From Chloranthus sessilifolius (taxonomy: Eukaryota; Streptophyta; Magnoliopsida; Chloranthales; Chloranthaceae), in assembly GCA_021018995.1 (NCBI GenBank), contig CM037589.1, positions 13,159,001-13,223,000 on the forward strand: 64,000 nt of DNA, given 5' to 3'. The position numbers and the translations under genes are program-made. The stretch's first letter is position 1, and every line of letters starts with the position of its first letter. The notes under the pieces are model-generated. The model saw only the letters and a list, made by a program, of their open reading frames with translations. It was not told the origin of the DNA and did not search any database. Positions 38,160-49,364 of the stretch are shown in pieces.

Positions 38160-39702
38160 TGATCGATTTAAAATGTAACCTTGCAAGTGCACAAGATCTA
38201 TTGCAGTATGGCAAGAACAAGGGTGTCGAACCCACAGGGAAACATGAATTTTAATTAATTCTTTTAGAGACTTAAAAACATCTCCAAGGAAGTACCAAAG
38301 GGCAGATTCAATTTACCAAAAATTTATCACACTTTTCCTAAATGCAAGAAAAATAAATTAATCTAAACAACTAATTACCAATGAATCTAAAATAATAATT
38401 AAATGAGATCAAGGAATATGCTACCCCAGATTTGTACCCCTTTTCTACCATTAAAACCCACAGTTTCATTAAAGCATCATTTACACCATCATTCATCTAC
38501 AAAAATGATTCGAAATAAAATATGATCATCAATCCGACATACCCTATCTAAAAATAATGACTCAGCCTATCATCGCGGTATGAGTCATGTAAGAAGTATA
38601 ACGTATCTCATAATGTTTAGATCATAACAGTAAGTACATAATCGCTCTGCAGCCTAGATCAATCTGCAGGTCCAGATCTAGCGATTATAGCCGTTGATAC
38701 ATGCAATCAACGGTCATAACAAGCATTCAATATATTTTCAATAACACAAACTTTTAGCAAAACGATTCCATGATGACAATAAATCGACTATAGTATTAAT
38801 CATAAATAAGGGTATTTATCTGGGGATCGCATCTTCCCCGATCAACTAATTTAGCCGCTCATCTTTGGTGTATGATCTCCTTGTTCATTCAAAGTCATTC
38901 CACTTTTCATTTCTTCCAAAAAATCTTTGGTTACAATGCCTTTTCCTAAATACAATCTATGAATGTAAAAGAAAGACAGTGCAAATCCTAAGTACAAACT
39001 ACCCAGATCAATCCTAGAAGAAGGAGAAAAGAAGAACCCTTCAAAAGATGCCAAGAGGAGTCTAAAACCAAAAATAATAATAATGTATAATAATCCTCTA
39101 AAAAATTCTCTCCAAAAACTCCCTCTCGAAGTGTTTGATTTGGCTTTAAATAATAGCCAAGTCACGGAAGTGTCCTAGCGTCAAAAGTTAGGGTCGATTG
39201 ATCGACCTTAAAGGGTCGATCGATCAACTCCTTAAAAATCTGAGTTAAGAAGTCTTTTCCATCTCAAACTCTATCATTTTGGTCGATCGATCGACTGGAG
39301 GGTCGATCGATCGACCTTCCCAAATTTCCATGAACTCCCGCCAAACTTTGCATTAGACACTATCTCGGTATTTTAGTCATAACTTTCTGTTCCGAACTCG
39401 GGTTGAGGCGATTCTTGCTCTGTTGGAAAGCTAATAGAAATCTCTACAACTTTTGTGTTTTGCCAATTTCATAATTCGGCCGTCTTGAAGGTCCAAATTA
39501 AGCGTCAAGTTGCACTAAGTTCTCGATGACCCAAAGTTGCAGTGTTTTGACATTATTTTCAGAATTCTTGGGCTGTTTTTTGCACTTGGCTTGTATTTAC
39601 CTGAAACACTTCAAATCTAATAATTCTTATCAGATAGCCTTCATCGGATAGCTAAATGTAGGTATCTAGGGGTGAAATATCATCATATTTTACTACTCAT
39701 CA
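38160..39702 (-). repeat. element A 5' LTR with two palindrome pairs
   Basis: 1,543 bp. Pair one: 39193-39206 and 39215-39228 (period 22). Pair two: 39282-39295 and 39302-39315 (period 20), missing from the other LTR. A TATA-like TTATTTAAAG lies about 40 bp further along the minus strand, near 39150. The terminal hairpin is conserved with one change. Confidence 0.92.
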
Positions 39703-39707
39703 CCAAC

Positions 39708-39985
39708 TTAAAAGGCGCCTTCCCTATTTTCTTTCTCTAAAACCCAACTTAAAAGGCGCCCTCCCTCCTTTCTCTCTCTAAAACTCAAAACTTAAACAAA
39801 AGCTTGCCCTCTTTTCTCTCTCTACAAGATTAAAACCCAAGGCACCCTCTTTTCTCTCTCTAAAACCCAATCTAAAAGGCACCCTCTTTTCTCTCTCTAA
39901 AACTCATCCTAAAAGGGCGCCCAACCTCTTTTCTCTCTCTAAAACCCTAAAACCAACTTAAAAGGCACCGACCTGAACCCCACGC
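39708..39985. repeat. CT-rich minisatellite, 30-52-bp units
   Basis: About six degenerate units of the form CCCAACTTAAAAGGCGCCCT then CTTTTCTCTCTCTAAAA. Element A inserted inside this array; its left edge keeps the same words. The repeats resemble a 5' UTR pyrimidine tract, with AAACCCTAAAACC at the end. Confidence 0.75.
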
Positions 39986-40060
39986 CGGTGAGTCAGTGAG
40001 TCGGTGCTACCGCCGCCCACTCTAACCAGCCACACCGTGGCTTCGTTACGTCGGTAAGAT
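39986..40060 (+). other. possible untranslated first exon and splice donor
   Basis: A GC-richer stretch after the CT array ends in TTACGTCG|GTAAGATCTC, a good plant 5' splice site at 40054. The combination of CT-rich leader, short GC-rich exon and donor looks like a gene start. No downstream coding exon was found in the window, so it may be a dead promoter or a captured fragment. Confidence 0.25.
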
Positions 40061-40897
40061 CTCCCTCTTCTTTTTCACTTTTTATTCTTTTTCTTCTGCT
40101 ATTGTTGATTTGATTTTGGGAACCTAGATTGATTTTTTTACTTAACTGGTAGTTTTGATGAGATTTGATATTGGGTATTTAAATGTTTAAATGTCTAATT
40201 TTAATGGTATAGTGTGAGATAAAATTACTAATTTCAATAGTATAAGATCATTTAATAAACAACATTTGGGTGCTTAAATGTTCGTCAACAGTCATTATCT
40301 ATTTTGAAATTTATTTAGATTTGTTACTGCCAAATATTTTAGCTAGTTAAGTGTAGGTGAGATATTTCAGTTTCGACTAATTTTTTCATAATAAAAAATA
40401 ATTCTTCTATTTTGACTAGTTAAGTGTAGGTGATATAGAATTTGTGTTTTCTGATTTTCTTTACAATGCACGCCATGGGATGTCTATAATCTCAACATCT
40501 GTAGTACATTAAATGCCATTTAAAATTATTGATGCATTGAATTTAAATGATACCTTTATATTTTAGGAAGCATTGATTACTTTAATAAAAAGAGAAATTA
40601 TTTTGAATCCCAATCTATATTAAGGCTGTGTTTGGGATTGCTTTTTAGAAGCAAAGAGCAGCTCTCTACTTTGGTGGAGAGAACTTCAGATCTCCCTCTT
40701 CTTCTTCGTCTCCTTTTTTTATTCTTCTTTTTCTTTAATATGCAATTAAGATGATATATGTCTGCCACATGTTTATTAAAATGTCTAAGAGGATCTAGCC
40801 ATCTAGGTCTTGTCTCATGTTATTTTTAATTTTTCCTCCAAAATTTTCCCTGAACTTGCCGGATTTTGCCATATTTTTTCTCGAAATTTTCCTTGAA

Positions 40898-40940
<43 letters not shown>

Positions 40941-41963
40941 ATATTTATAAAAGTCTTTCATATTATTTAAAAATGGCTGAAAAAAATAAAATTTCATTAA
41001 TTCCGTTGAAATTTTTGCAATTTCGGAGAAATGTATGAAATTTCGTTAAATGTTTCGTCCGAATATTATTTCAACGAATTTAGGAGAAGTTCGCTGAAAT
41101 TTGTCACTGTCACTTGCGCCCCGGCTGGATGAAAATCCTGGTTCCGCCATTGCCCCCTTACATGATTATAGAGGCCGAAACGATACTATAAGAACCCTCT
41201 TGCATCGCCAAACTGATCCCTTGATGATGCCCAACCAGCCAACCACCGGCATAACCTTTCTTCTCTGCCGTTTTGTCTTTATTTGCTTGTTGAGTTGTTT
41301 CTCATGCTCTCTTTGTTTCTCACTTTTTCAAGACAAGGAATGACTCAAAACAGAAAAAAGGAGCAATTAAGAAGTTACACTGTTTTTAGCGTTTTAGAAT
41401 GATTTTAAATTGGGTGCATCTACTTGTGCCATTTTCGTACATACACCCTTTTTAATTCAAATTTTTTTCTTTTAAATGGTGCAATAACTTATATTTTGGG
41501 TGGAAGTATTGGCTCCCTTCTAATTTTAAAAGAAAATTGGTGCTCAAGGTTTCATCCAGGTCCTTAACCTTCTAGAGACCAAAATATGAGTAAAGTCAAA
41601 TCTTGGGATATTTTGTAGCACAGCCTTTTAAAATAGGGCAAGGAATATGATTGACCAAGTAAAAATGGTATTTATTAAATAAATATAATAAAGTACATCG
41701 AATATATTTAATCTGTTGTACTTGCACTTGTCATTAACTCTAAATTTAATGCTATGCCCATGTATTATAATTTCAGAATATAAGGAAGCCCTATGTTCTA
41801 TAACCTTCACAAACCCTAACAGGGGCCCCTTCAAACGATGTACGCCCCATATTTGACAGAGTTAATTATTAATTTGACATAGAGTCAATTATTAGGTTAA
41901 TTAAATTGGTCAAATATCCGTCCGCTATAAATAAAAATTTTAAATTTATTTATATTTTTAAAT
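40061..41963. other. unassigned AT-rich stretch
   Basis: No gene is supported. GGCTGTGTTTGGGATTG near 40624 resembles a common plant transposon end. CTGGTTCCGCCATTG near 41139 is another frequent repeat-end word. The open frames at 40817-41038 and 41101-41343 are low in complexity or repeat-derived. Confidence 0.35.
40900..40933. repeat. (AT)n microsatellite
   Basis: An uninterrupted TA/AT run of about 34 bases. Confidence 0.95.
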
Positions 41964-41999
41964 TTATGTTTGATTCATAAATTTATGAATCAAACATAA
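41964..41999. repeat. 36-bp perfect palindrome
   Basis: Every base pairs around the centre of CATAAATTTATG, with arms starting TTATGTTTGATT. Two direct copies of a roughly 45-bp AT-rich segment (TTTTAAATTTATTTATATTT) flank it. It may be the centre of a small MITE. Confidence 0.85.
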
Positions 42000-42303
42000 T
42001 ACCATAACTGTCCTTTATATAAAAGTTTTAAATTTATTTATATTTAAAAATTTTTTAAAAATAAGAAAAATATACTTTAATATCAATTGATTTAGCAAAT
42101 AGATATGTTGGCTATTAAATCCATGGCCATAGGAATCCATAGCCTTAGGCCATAACCATGTAAACAATCACGGCTGATACTCTTAGCTCCCTATTCGAAG
42201 AAACCTGCCCATTGTCAAATCGTGCCTTTTTCCACCTCTAACAGTTCATTCGTATATAATTTTCTCAAAAAAACAAAAAAACAGTTCATTAGTATATGAG
42301 AGG

Positions 42304-42419
42304 AAGGGTTAAAATATCAGATTTTTGATACGCATCGTCCGTCCTGAAGCTCAGGGCAATACGTATCGTGTATTGTCCGATACATTCAATGTATCGGTGA
42401 TACATTGAATGTATCATTT

Positions 42420-42479
<60 letters not shown>

Positions 42480-42861
42480 AAAATCTAAAAAATTAAATTA
42501 TTGTTCGTATCAATCGATACGGACGATATGTATCGTCCGTATCGTTCGATGCGTATCGCGTATCGTCCGATACATTCAATGTATCGGCGATACATTGAAT
42601 GTATCGTTTTGATACTTTTTTTTTTTCAAAAAATTCATAAATCAAATCATTGGACGATAATTTGAAATTATCGTCCGATAATTTGAAATTATCGTCCGAT
42701 AATTTCAATGTATCGTCCGTATCGTCCGATACGGACGATACATTGCCCGTATCGGACGATAATTACCCTATTTTTTAGAGAGTACGATACATAAGCAATG
42801 TATCGTACCGCCCAGGTTCAAAACCGATACGTATCGGTATCAAACGATTTTTTGACCCATG
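42304..42861. mobile_element. MULE-like MITE of CGATACGTATCG words
   Basis: The ends AAGGGTTAAAATATC and (inverted) CATGGGTCAAAAAATC are similar. The flanks TATGAGAGG (42295-42303) and TATGGGAGG (42862-42870) form a 9-bp TSD with one mismatch. The inside repeats CGATACATTCAATGTATCG, ACGATACG and GATAATTTGAAATTATC palindromes and a 50-base (AT)n run (42423-42475). No coding. Confidence 0.55.
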
Positions 42862-43021
42862 TATGGGAGGCAATAAAACATGCAATTGCTTCATTTACAA
42901 GAAAATGACCTGATACGAGAACTTTGAGTATTCTATCTCGTAGATTTGCCATATTTGTTTTGACTGCAAAAGTGCAACCAATAAACCGTACTTTTGAACC
43001 AAGAGGCCTAGAAAAAAAAAA

Positions 43022-43814
43022 GGGAAATTTATAGTATCAACCTGTCAGATACACTTTTCTCGTCAGAGACCCTATATTTTCACCTTTATCCAAACCGACC
43101 AGCTTTAAGCCAAGCCAATTTCAGCTAGCAGGAAAAGTCTTAAATACCCCTTCTTACATTTTTTTTGTTCTACATAGTTTAAAATTTTAAAAATTGCACT
43201 TTCTTATATTTACGCGATGTGAAGCAACATCTATGACGTCTGAATTGAAGGTCATAATATAAAGATCGATGGTGCCAAAGATTGACACGAAAAATAAACG
43301 CAATCGTCTTTTTAACAAAAAAAATATATACAATTAAAAAAAAAATGACTGCCTAGGAAGTCGATAACGGCTGTCCTAGACCGTCGTTATCAATTGTATA
43401 GACAGTCGATAACGAATGTCCTAGGTAGTCGTTATCAACTGTCTATACAGTAAAAAACTATTGTCTATACAATCGATAACGACGGTCTAGGACAGTCGTT
43501 TACAAAAAAAATAAAAAATTTAAGAGACGATATCGCCTTTTTTCGTGTCTATCTTTGCACCATCGATTTTATATTGTGGCCTTCAAATTAGACGGCATAG
43601 ATCCCGTTTCATATCGCGTAAATATAAAAAAAGTGTAAATATTTAAAATTTTAAACTACGTAGAACGAAAAAACGTGTAAGAAGGGGTATTTCAGACCTT
43701 TTGTGCTAGTTGGAAGTGGCTCTGCTTGGAGCTGGTCAGTTTGGGTAAAGATGAAAATATAGGGTCTCTGACGGGAAAGGTGTATTTGACAGGGTCAATC
43801 TCGTAAATTTTTCC
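43022..43814. mobile_element. long-TIR foldback element
   Basis: Two arms of roughly 320 bp (43022-43345 and 43500-43814) are inverted copies, with shared ends GG(G)AAATTTA and internal words such as CTATATTTTCA and GGGGTATTT. The loop (43352-43500) carries inverted copies of GTCGATAACG and TGTCCTAG. A-runs of 9-10 bases flank both ends and could be a 9-bp TSD, but cannot prove it. The form fits a Mutator-like or foldback element. No coding. Confidence 0.7.
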
Positions 43815-43969
43815 AAAAAAAAACGGAAGTTATAAAAAAAATCTACATTCTCTGGTCATATGTTTTTAGAATTGGGTTGTGCCATATTTTTAGATTATGA
43901 CTTTGTGACATGCACGGACTTCCAATGCATGGAAGTTTGGGAACACTAGAAAGTCATGAAGACAATCAT

Positions 43970-44200
43970 AACCAAGGATCAAAATTTCGGTTTCTAGATG
44001 CAGAGATAAGGAAAAAAGTGACTACTTAGTCATAGCCAAGGATCAAAATTTCTGTCGATATTTTGGTTTCGAGCATGACAAAAATTGAAATTGAAAACTA
44101 ATAATTTGGCCGAAATTTTGATCCCCATACAAAAAGGACCGAAATTTCGGTAGGGACCGAAAATAAAATTTTAGACCGAAATTTCAGTCATTTTGGTAAA
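43970..44200. repeat. CCGAAATTTCGG-family MITE copies
   Basis: CCAAGGATCAAAATTTC occurs twice (near 43974 and 44037), followed by an inverted GAAATTTTGATCC near 44113 and several ACCGAAATTTCGGT words. It is related to 9518-9697. Borders are uncertain and two copies may be overlapping. Confidence 0.5.
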
Positions 44201-44583
44201 TCTTTTATAAACAATAACCTTGTTTGCCAATCCTTTTCTAAAAACTATTTTTTAATTAAAAAAAAAATATTAGGCAAAAAACACATTTTACCAAAAGACT
44301 CGACCACCTCTAAGTGCAAGTAGTATTGTGTTGAAAAGTTATCTCATGCTGCCTTCTCATACAATCAGTGGTGGAGTCAGAATTTTTCTGATAGAGTCCA
44401 TGATAGTCATCAAATATTATTAGTTTTTTTATACTTACTTTTATAGGCCAAATTAATAAATGATAATCAAAATAGGGCTTATTAAAAAAAATAAAAATAA
44501 ATTTAGGCATTAAGCCTTTGAAGAATTGAGGGCTCCATCTGGGTCCAATTATGGCAGCATCGTACTCGCCTATGCTCAGAGAA
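44201..44583. other. unassigned spacer
   Basis: AT-rich, no gene. AGTGGTGGAGTCAGAATTTT near 44369 is a frequent repeat-end word in plants. Confidence 0.3.
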
Positions 44584-45372
44584 TGTCACGGGCTCGCACT
44601 TCTGCAACCTCAGTCTCGTGCGGCACCTAACGCATGCAGCGCTAAGTCAGTCTACTTCTAGTCGCGGGGCGTCCTTCAACACGCTTTCAGCCAACGCGGT
44701 GCTTCGCTACTGCATGCAACGAAGCCAACCCATCTACACATCAGCTTTGATATCACCCGCCTAAAGGACGGGAACTCCCCCAATATGGTTACCTCTGTTT
44801 CGCGGCCTACCACCCAACTGTATCGTGTCCTTACGACACGCTCAATTTGCACCACTGTGCTAAACTTGGCCTGCTCAAGCTTCACCCTATACACTGCACT
44901 ACTACCTCGCTTCGCAACAGTCTTGGCATGCAGCTCCCCATGCCACCATGTCGTGCTTACATACCGAACCAAGCCCACAGCGTTGTGCCTCGTGCTCGCG
45001 TGCTCAACTGAGTCCCACGCAGCTTGCCTTCATGTACGTTCCGAATTACTAGCACCCATTCATCCTTGGCCCACATGCTGTCGTGCTCAACTGAGTCCCA
45101 CGTAGCGCTTTCGTGTTCTCACGAGGTTGCCCAATCGTATGCGCCGCGACACGTGGTCCGGAGCCATACATCAACCTCCCTTGGGTGCCACATGACATCA
45201 CTGCGTTGACCTCCTAAGCCCATCCTTTCAGGCCTATGAGACACTTGCGCCCCCTCTGGCAAAGCAAGGCCCCGTGTGGGTGGAAGGCAACTCTCCAGCT
45301 CCTCTCCAATATAGAAGGGTAAAACAGTCATTCAATCAGAATGGCAGGAGAACCTCAAACCTATTGGTTTGA
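44584..45372 (-). repeat. element E LTR, interrupted by element C
   Basis: Homologous over its length to the element D LTR (61512-62289). It begins TGTCACGGGCTC and runs to TATTGGTTTGA, where element C enters; the missing CA lies at 60313-60314. GC-rich with no gene. Short open frames across it are by-products of base composition. Confidence 0.7.
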
Positions 45373-45743
45373 TGATGTGTCCTTAAATTTGTACTCGCAA
45401 GTGCACGAATCGTGATGTAGTCAGTGGGTGCAAAGTACGAGATCGTTCCCACGAGGATTGGTTAGAAAATGTAAAAATAGAAATATCAATTAACTAAAAG
45501 AATTTCTACAAATCTTTTACAGTAACTAACATCCTAGAATTCTGGTAACTTTTGATAAAACAGATAAATACTAACGAAATCTAAGAGATTTAAACAATTA
45601 ATGAAAGATAAGGATTGGGATGCTAAATCTTCCCATCGTAAGTTTATCATTACAAAATATTAATCTGTGGATTGAGATGTGAGATCTTTAACAGATATCT
45701 CAAAAGAAGAACTGCCCTATACACACGTGAGTTCTAAAATATA

Positions 45744-46035
45744 GATCTGAGATCATGGAGATGTATGATTAACATCCCATGAGTGTATGATTAACACTCA
45801 CACCTCGGACAATATTTAGAACCCAATCTCTAGGGTAATTTCCAAAGTACGATCTAAGATCAAGGAGATGTATGATTAACACCCCATGGGTGTATGATTA
45901 GCACCCACACCTCAGATCGTGATTGTAACTCACCACTGGGATAAAATCATACTATCAGTTCGAGATCAAAGAGATGTATGATTAACACCCCATGAGTGTA
46001 TGATTAACACTCACACCTCAGATGATGGTAAAACT
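45744..46035. repeat. three-copy tandem block inside C LTR
   Basis: Units starting near 45744, 45851 and 45958 (about 107-110 bp) each contain GATGTATGATTAACA, CCCATG and GTGTATGATTAACAC-like words that can pair. The same three copies stand in the other LTR (58795-59085). Confidence 0.8.
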
Positions 46036-46764
46036 TCACCCCGAGATGGGTGATAATTAGGATAAAATCATTATTGCAGATATGAAATCATAGGGCATGA
46101 TTAGCTCCTAGATCTCGGACTGAAATGATGATTTCACCATTTTTAATGAATATTAGGGTCTTTAACAGAATCTGACATCTCAATCACAGATTTATATTAA
46201 TATAAATGTATACCTCGGATGGGGTTCATTAGATCCCCATCCTTAATGAAACTAACCACACATAATAAAAGTAAATAACATGGTTAAAATGTAAATAAAC
46301 ATTAACATCAATATTTAAAATACCGTAAAGAGCTTTAACAATTTCCACAGAGAGCTTTTATTCCCAGTTCATACAATCCTTTCTTGAAAGTGGATAAACG
46401 CAAGACTAAGACTTATCTTCTTTCTCAAAATGAATATTAAAAAGAGAGTTAAAAGAAACTGGGACTCTATGCCCTTACAATTTGAAAAGCAGAAAAAAAA
46501 AACTAACACAGAAGAATAAAAACAATGCAGAAACAAATATGAAAAATCTCCGTAAAACAGAACTCTCTAAAAAGAAGAATGTCGAAAAATAATAGGATAA
46601 TTCTCCGAAGGACTCCCCGAATGAATATATCTCAAAGAATATATTTCCCCCTAATTGCGTAAATAGAAGCCGCTTTTTCCTCCTTGAATCCAAGATTTTA
46701 TTCCTTCAAACGAGTACCGAGATTTTCGCGGCCAAACAATCTTTCGAACTCAAATTCAAACCTG

Positions 46765-46880
46765 GTCGATCGATTGACTAAGGAGGGTCGATCGATCGAC
46801 CATATCAGATTCTGTTTCTTTAAATTCCAAATCTTCCGGATTAGGTCGATCGATCGACCAAAAAGGGTCGATCAATCGAC
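46765..46880 (-). promoter_or_regulatory. palindrome pairs in C LTR
   Basis: GTCGATCGATCGAC-type sites at 46765-46778/46787-46800 and 46845-46858/46867-46880, both period 22. The other LTR has 59801-59818/59827-59840 and 59885-59898/59906-59919. They occupy the same place in the LTR as the pairs of element A. Likely protein-binding sites in U3; function unknown. Confidence 0.7.
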
Positions 46881-47268
46881 CTCCCAGATTTTTATGAACT
46901 CCCGCTACTCTTTGCATTCAGACACTGCCTCCGTAGTTCGGCCATAACTTTCTATCATGAAGTCGGATTGAGGCGATTCTTACGAAGTTGGAAAGCGGAC
47001 GACGAGCTCTACAACTTTGATGTTTTAACAATTTTCTGAATCTGATGTCTTGAAGGGTCAAATTGAGCTCCAAGTCGGGATAAGTTCCGCATGATCCAAG
47101 GTAGCACGAATTTGACGTTATAATCTAAACTTTTGGGTTATTTCATGCTCAACACATCTTTAGGCCTGTAAATCACTAAAGCTATATAAAACATGTTAAA
47201 TGGCTTTCATCGGATAGCTAAATGTAGGTCTTTAGGGGTGAAATATCATCATATTTCACTGCACATCA

Positions 47269-49364
47269 TACCCCCAAACCTACACTTTGCTAGTCCTCGA
47301 GCAAAGGAGAAGATAAACAAAACTGAAAAATAAACTAACAACCTAAGAAAAGTAAAGAATGCCACTTTCGTAGGGAACACGATTGCATTTAGCATATGCA
47401 ACAAGCCTTTAAACCGCTAGGTGATTCCTAGTGGAGGAGTTTTGTCTCCTGAGGGTTTTTAGTGAAGTTACCCACAAACTTCAAGGCATTGATTTATGTG
47501 GAATTTATTAATTGATCTCATTATGCATTTCTTCCATAAGTACTATGCATGCCATGTCATTTCCATTAATGCTTAGTTAAGCTAAACTAATGCTTCAATT
47601 TACAGATAAATTTTTCGCCCATCTTTATATGTTTCAATGTGGTCAATAGATCAAATAATTTTTATTTGAGAATTTATCTTATCGTGAACTGCATAGATTT
47701 TTGCTTTGATTCAAACCTCACAATAGGTATACTTCTCAAACTAAAATCACTCTGGTGATGGGTAAGTTTTCGCACACATGTGAGAGATCAATACAAAGCA
47801 AGCAAAAAGGTCTCACATGATAAATGAAACACGATGCAATCAATGAACAAAGATAAATATCATAAGAACAGATACTTGTATATTCTAAGCATGTCATATC
47901 AAGTTCCATAGGTATCACATATTTGCTCTCCACCAGACAGTTAGCAATGCAAGATCGGATCATGAGGGTCTTTTATAAGGTTATAATGAGGCTCAGGTAA
48001 GGGTAAGAAAGAAATGGAAGTTGGGATTCAAAATTTCTGAGAAATTGGAAAAGAAAACTAACTTTTGACTCTTCTATTTCTCTTCTCTCCTTTTCTTTTT
48101 TTAATTATTTTGTAATCTCTCACTATTTTTCTCAACCTTCTTTTTTTTTCTTTTCTCACTCATTTTTCTTCTTTTGAATTTCATCTTCTTACAGCACCTC
48201 ATATTTTTCATTCTTTTTTAAATTTTCTTTTTCTCTCCCTTTTTTTTAAAATATTTTTGCCATATACTCTCAGTAAACACCACAACTCGGTATCTCTCCA
48301 CTTACTCTCTTTTCGTTCATTTTCATCCCTCGTTCTTAATTTCTCAGAAATAAGAAGGGTAAAGCTGAATTTTCAGAAATGGTGAATGAGTAAAGGTTAA
48401 CGTGGCTTATCAAAGAATGTATAAAGGTAAATTTTTAATAGGCTCAAAGGGGTACTAGAAGGATAAATTTATATGAGGTGGGGTATTTTAAGCACAAACG
48501 AGCCAAAGATGGCCTTCAATCACGTCCTCAAAAGATGGTAACTCTACCTATTTGTCTTAAGCAAACATATGATACGTTCTAGCACAATAATATGAATTTA
48601 ATGTCATGCAAAGTCACAAGTCAAAATAAAATGTATGAGATTATGTAAGAATAATTCGTATTCAAAGATAACTTCGAGTTTATTTAAGCACTCATCAAGG
48701 ACGGAAAATTGGCGCTAAAGCTCACCGGATTTTAATCTCCACTAAAATCCTTACAGTTCACAATTTTGATAAATTTTCATGATTTAAACTCTTTGAACTA
48801 AATCAAACATAAAAAACTCCTCAAGAGCGGGTTTAAGATTTATATGTCAATTTCACCTTAGCTCTTTTCTCCTAAAAACAATAAAACAAAATTGCATTTA
48901 GTATTCGTTTTAGATCGTATAATTTATCAACTTGTAAATTCCACACAAACCATCACTGTGCTCAGTCGATCAATCGACCATGAAGGGTCGATTGATCGAC
49001 CAAGAAGGGTCGCTTGATCGACCAAATCAGAATTTTTTTTTTTTTTTTTAATTATAAGAGAGACTACACCCCCAAACCTAATCTGTGCAATGTCCTCATT
49101 GGACCAAAATTAACGGGGGCACCCCCAAACCTGCAATGAAAATACTCAAAGACCAAACAGGCAAAGGAAGTGAGACGTATAAGTGAAAAAATAAAATAAA
49201 ATTTATTAAAGAAAAGTAGTAGAAATTACACTTATTCAATTCAGAAAATGGGAAATCCTAAAGCTACCTAAGAACAGAAAATAAACCGCTAAAAATTTAA
49301 TCCTAAACTTCCTAAAATATTCTAAACTTTGTAGAACATTATAAAAACTCTTTGATTTCGACAC
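47269..49364 (-). other. element C non-coding 3' module
   Basis: Shares long blocks with A and B. The purine tract (complement of 47270-47283, GTAGGTTTGGGGGT) abuts the LTR. Extra copies lie at 49068-49079 and 49121-49132 around CAATGTCCTCATTG (49088-49101). Three palindromes with period 22 start at 48965, 48987 and 49009. A C/T-rich run lies at 48060-48250. No gene. Confidence 0.75.

Larger units (their letters stand above)
16655..39702 (-). mobile_element. element A: Athila-like Ty3/gypsy, split by element B
   Basis: The LTRs are at 16655-18166 and 38160-39702, and the perfect TSD CCAAC lies at 16650-16654 and 39703-39707. Without the nested element B it is about 11.7 kb. Order on the minus strand: 5' LTR, tRNA-Asp primer site, A/T-rich leader, gag-protease, [B], reverse transcriptase, RNase H, integrase, 2.1-kb non-coding tail, purine tract, 3' LTR. 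Gypsy domain order, FMDDFSVFG, the tRNA-Asp site and long LTRs point to the Athila lineage. No env-like gene is present. Most coding damage is point nonsense. Confidence 0.93.
45373..47268 (-). repeat. element C 3' LTR
   Basis: 1,896 bp, TGATGTGCAGTG on the minus strand to AAGGACACATCA. It holds two palindrome pairs, a three-copy tandem block and the terminal hairpin TGAAATATGATGATATTTCA. The partner at 58419-60307 is very similar, suggesting a fairly recent insertion. Confidence 0.93.

Noticed and set aside
39986..40060. Confident call of a host gene start
   Set aside because: Only a CT-rich leader and a donor-like site are visible; no coding exon follows.
44676..45331. Overlapping open frames on both strands in the GC-rich block
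   Set aside because: The block is an LTR homologous to element D; stop codons are rare only because of base composition.
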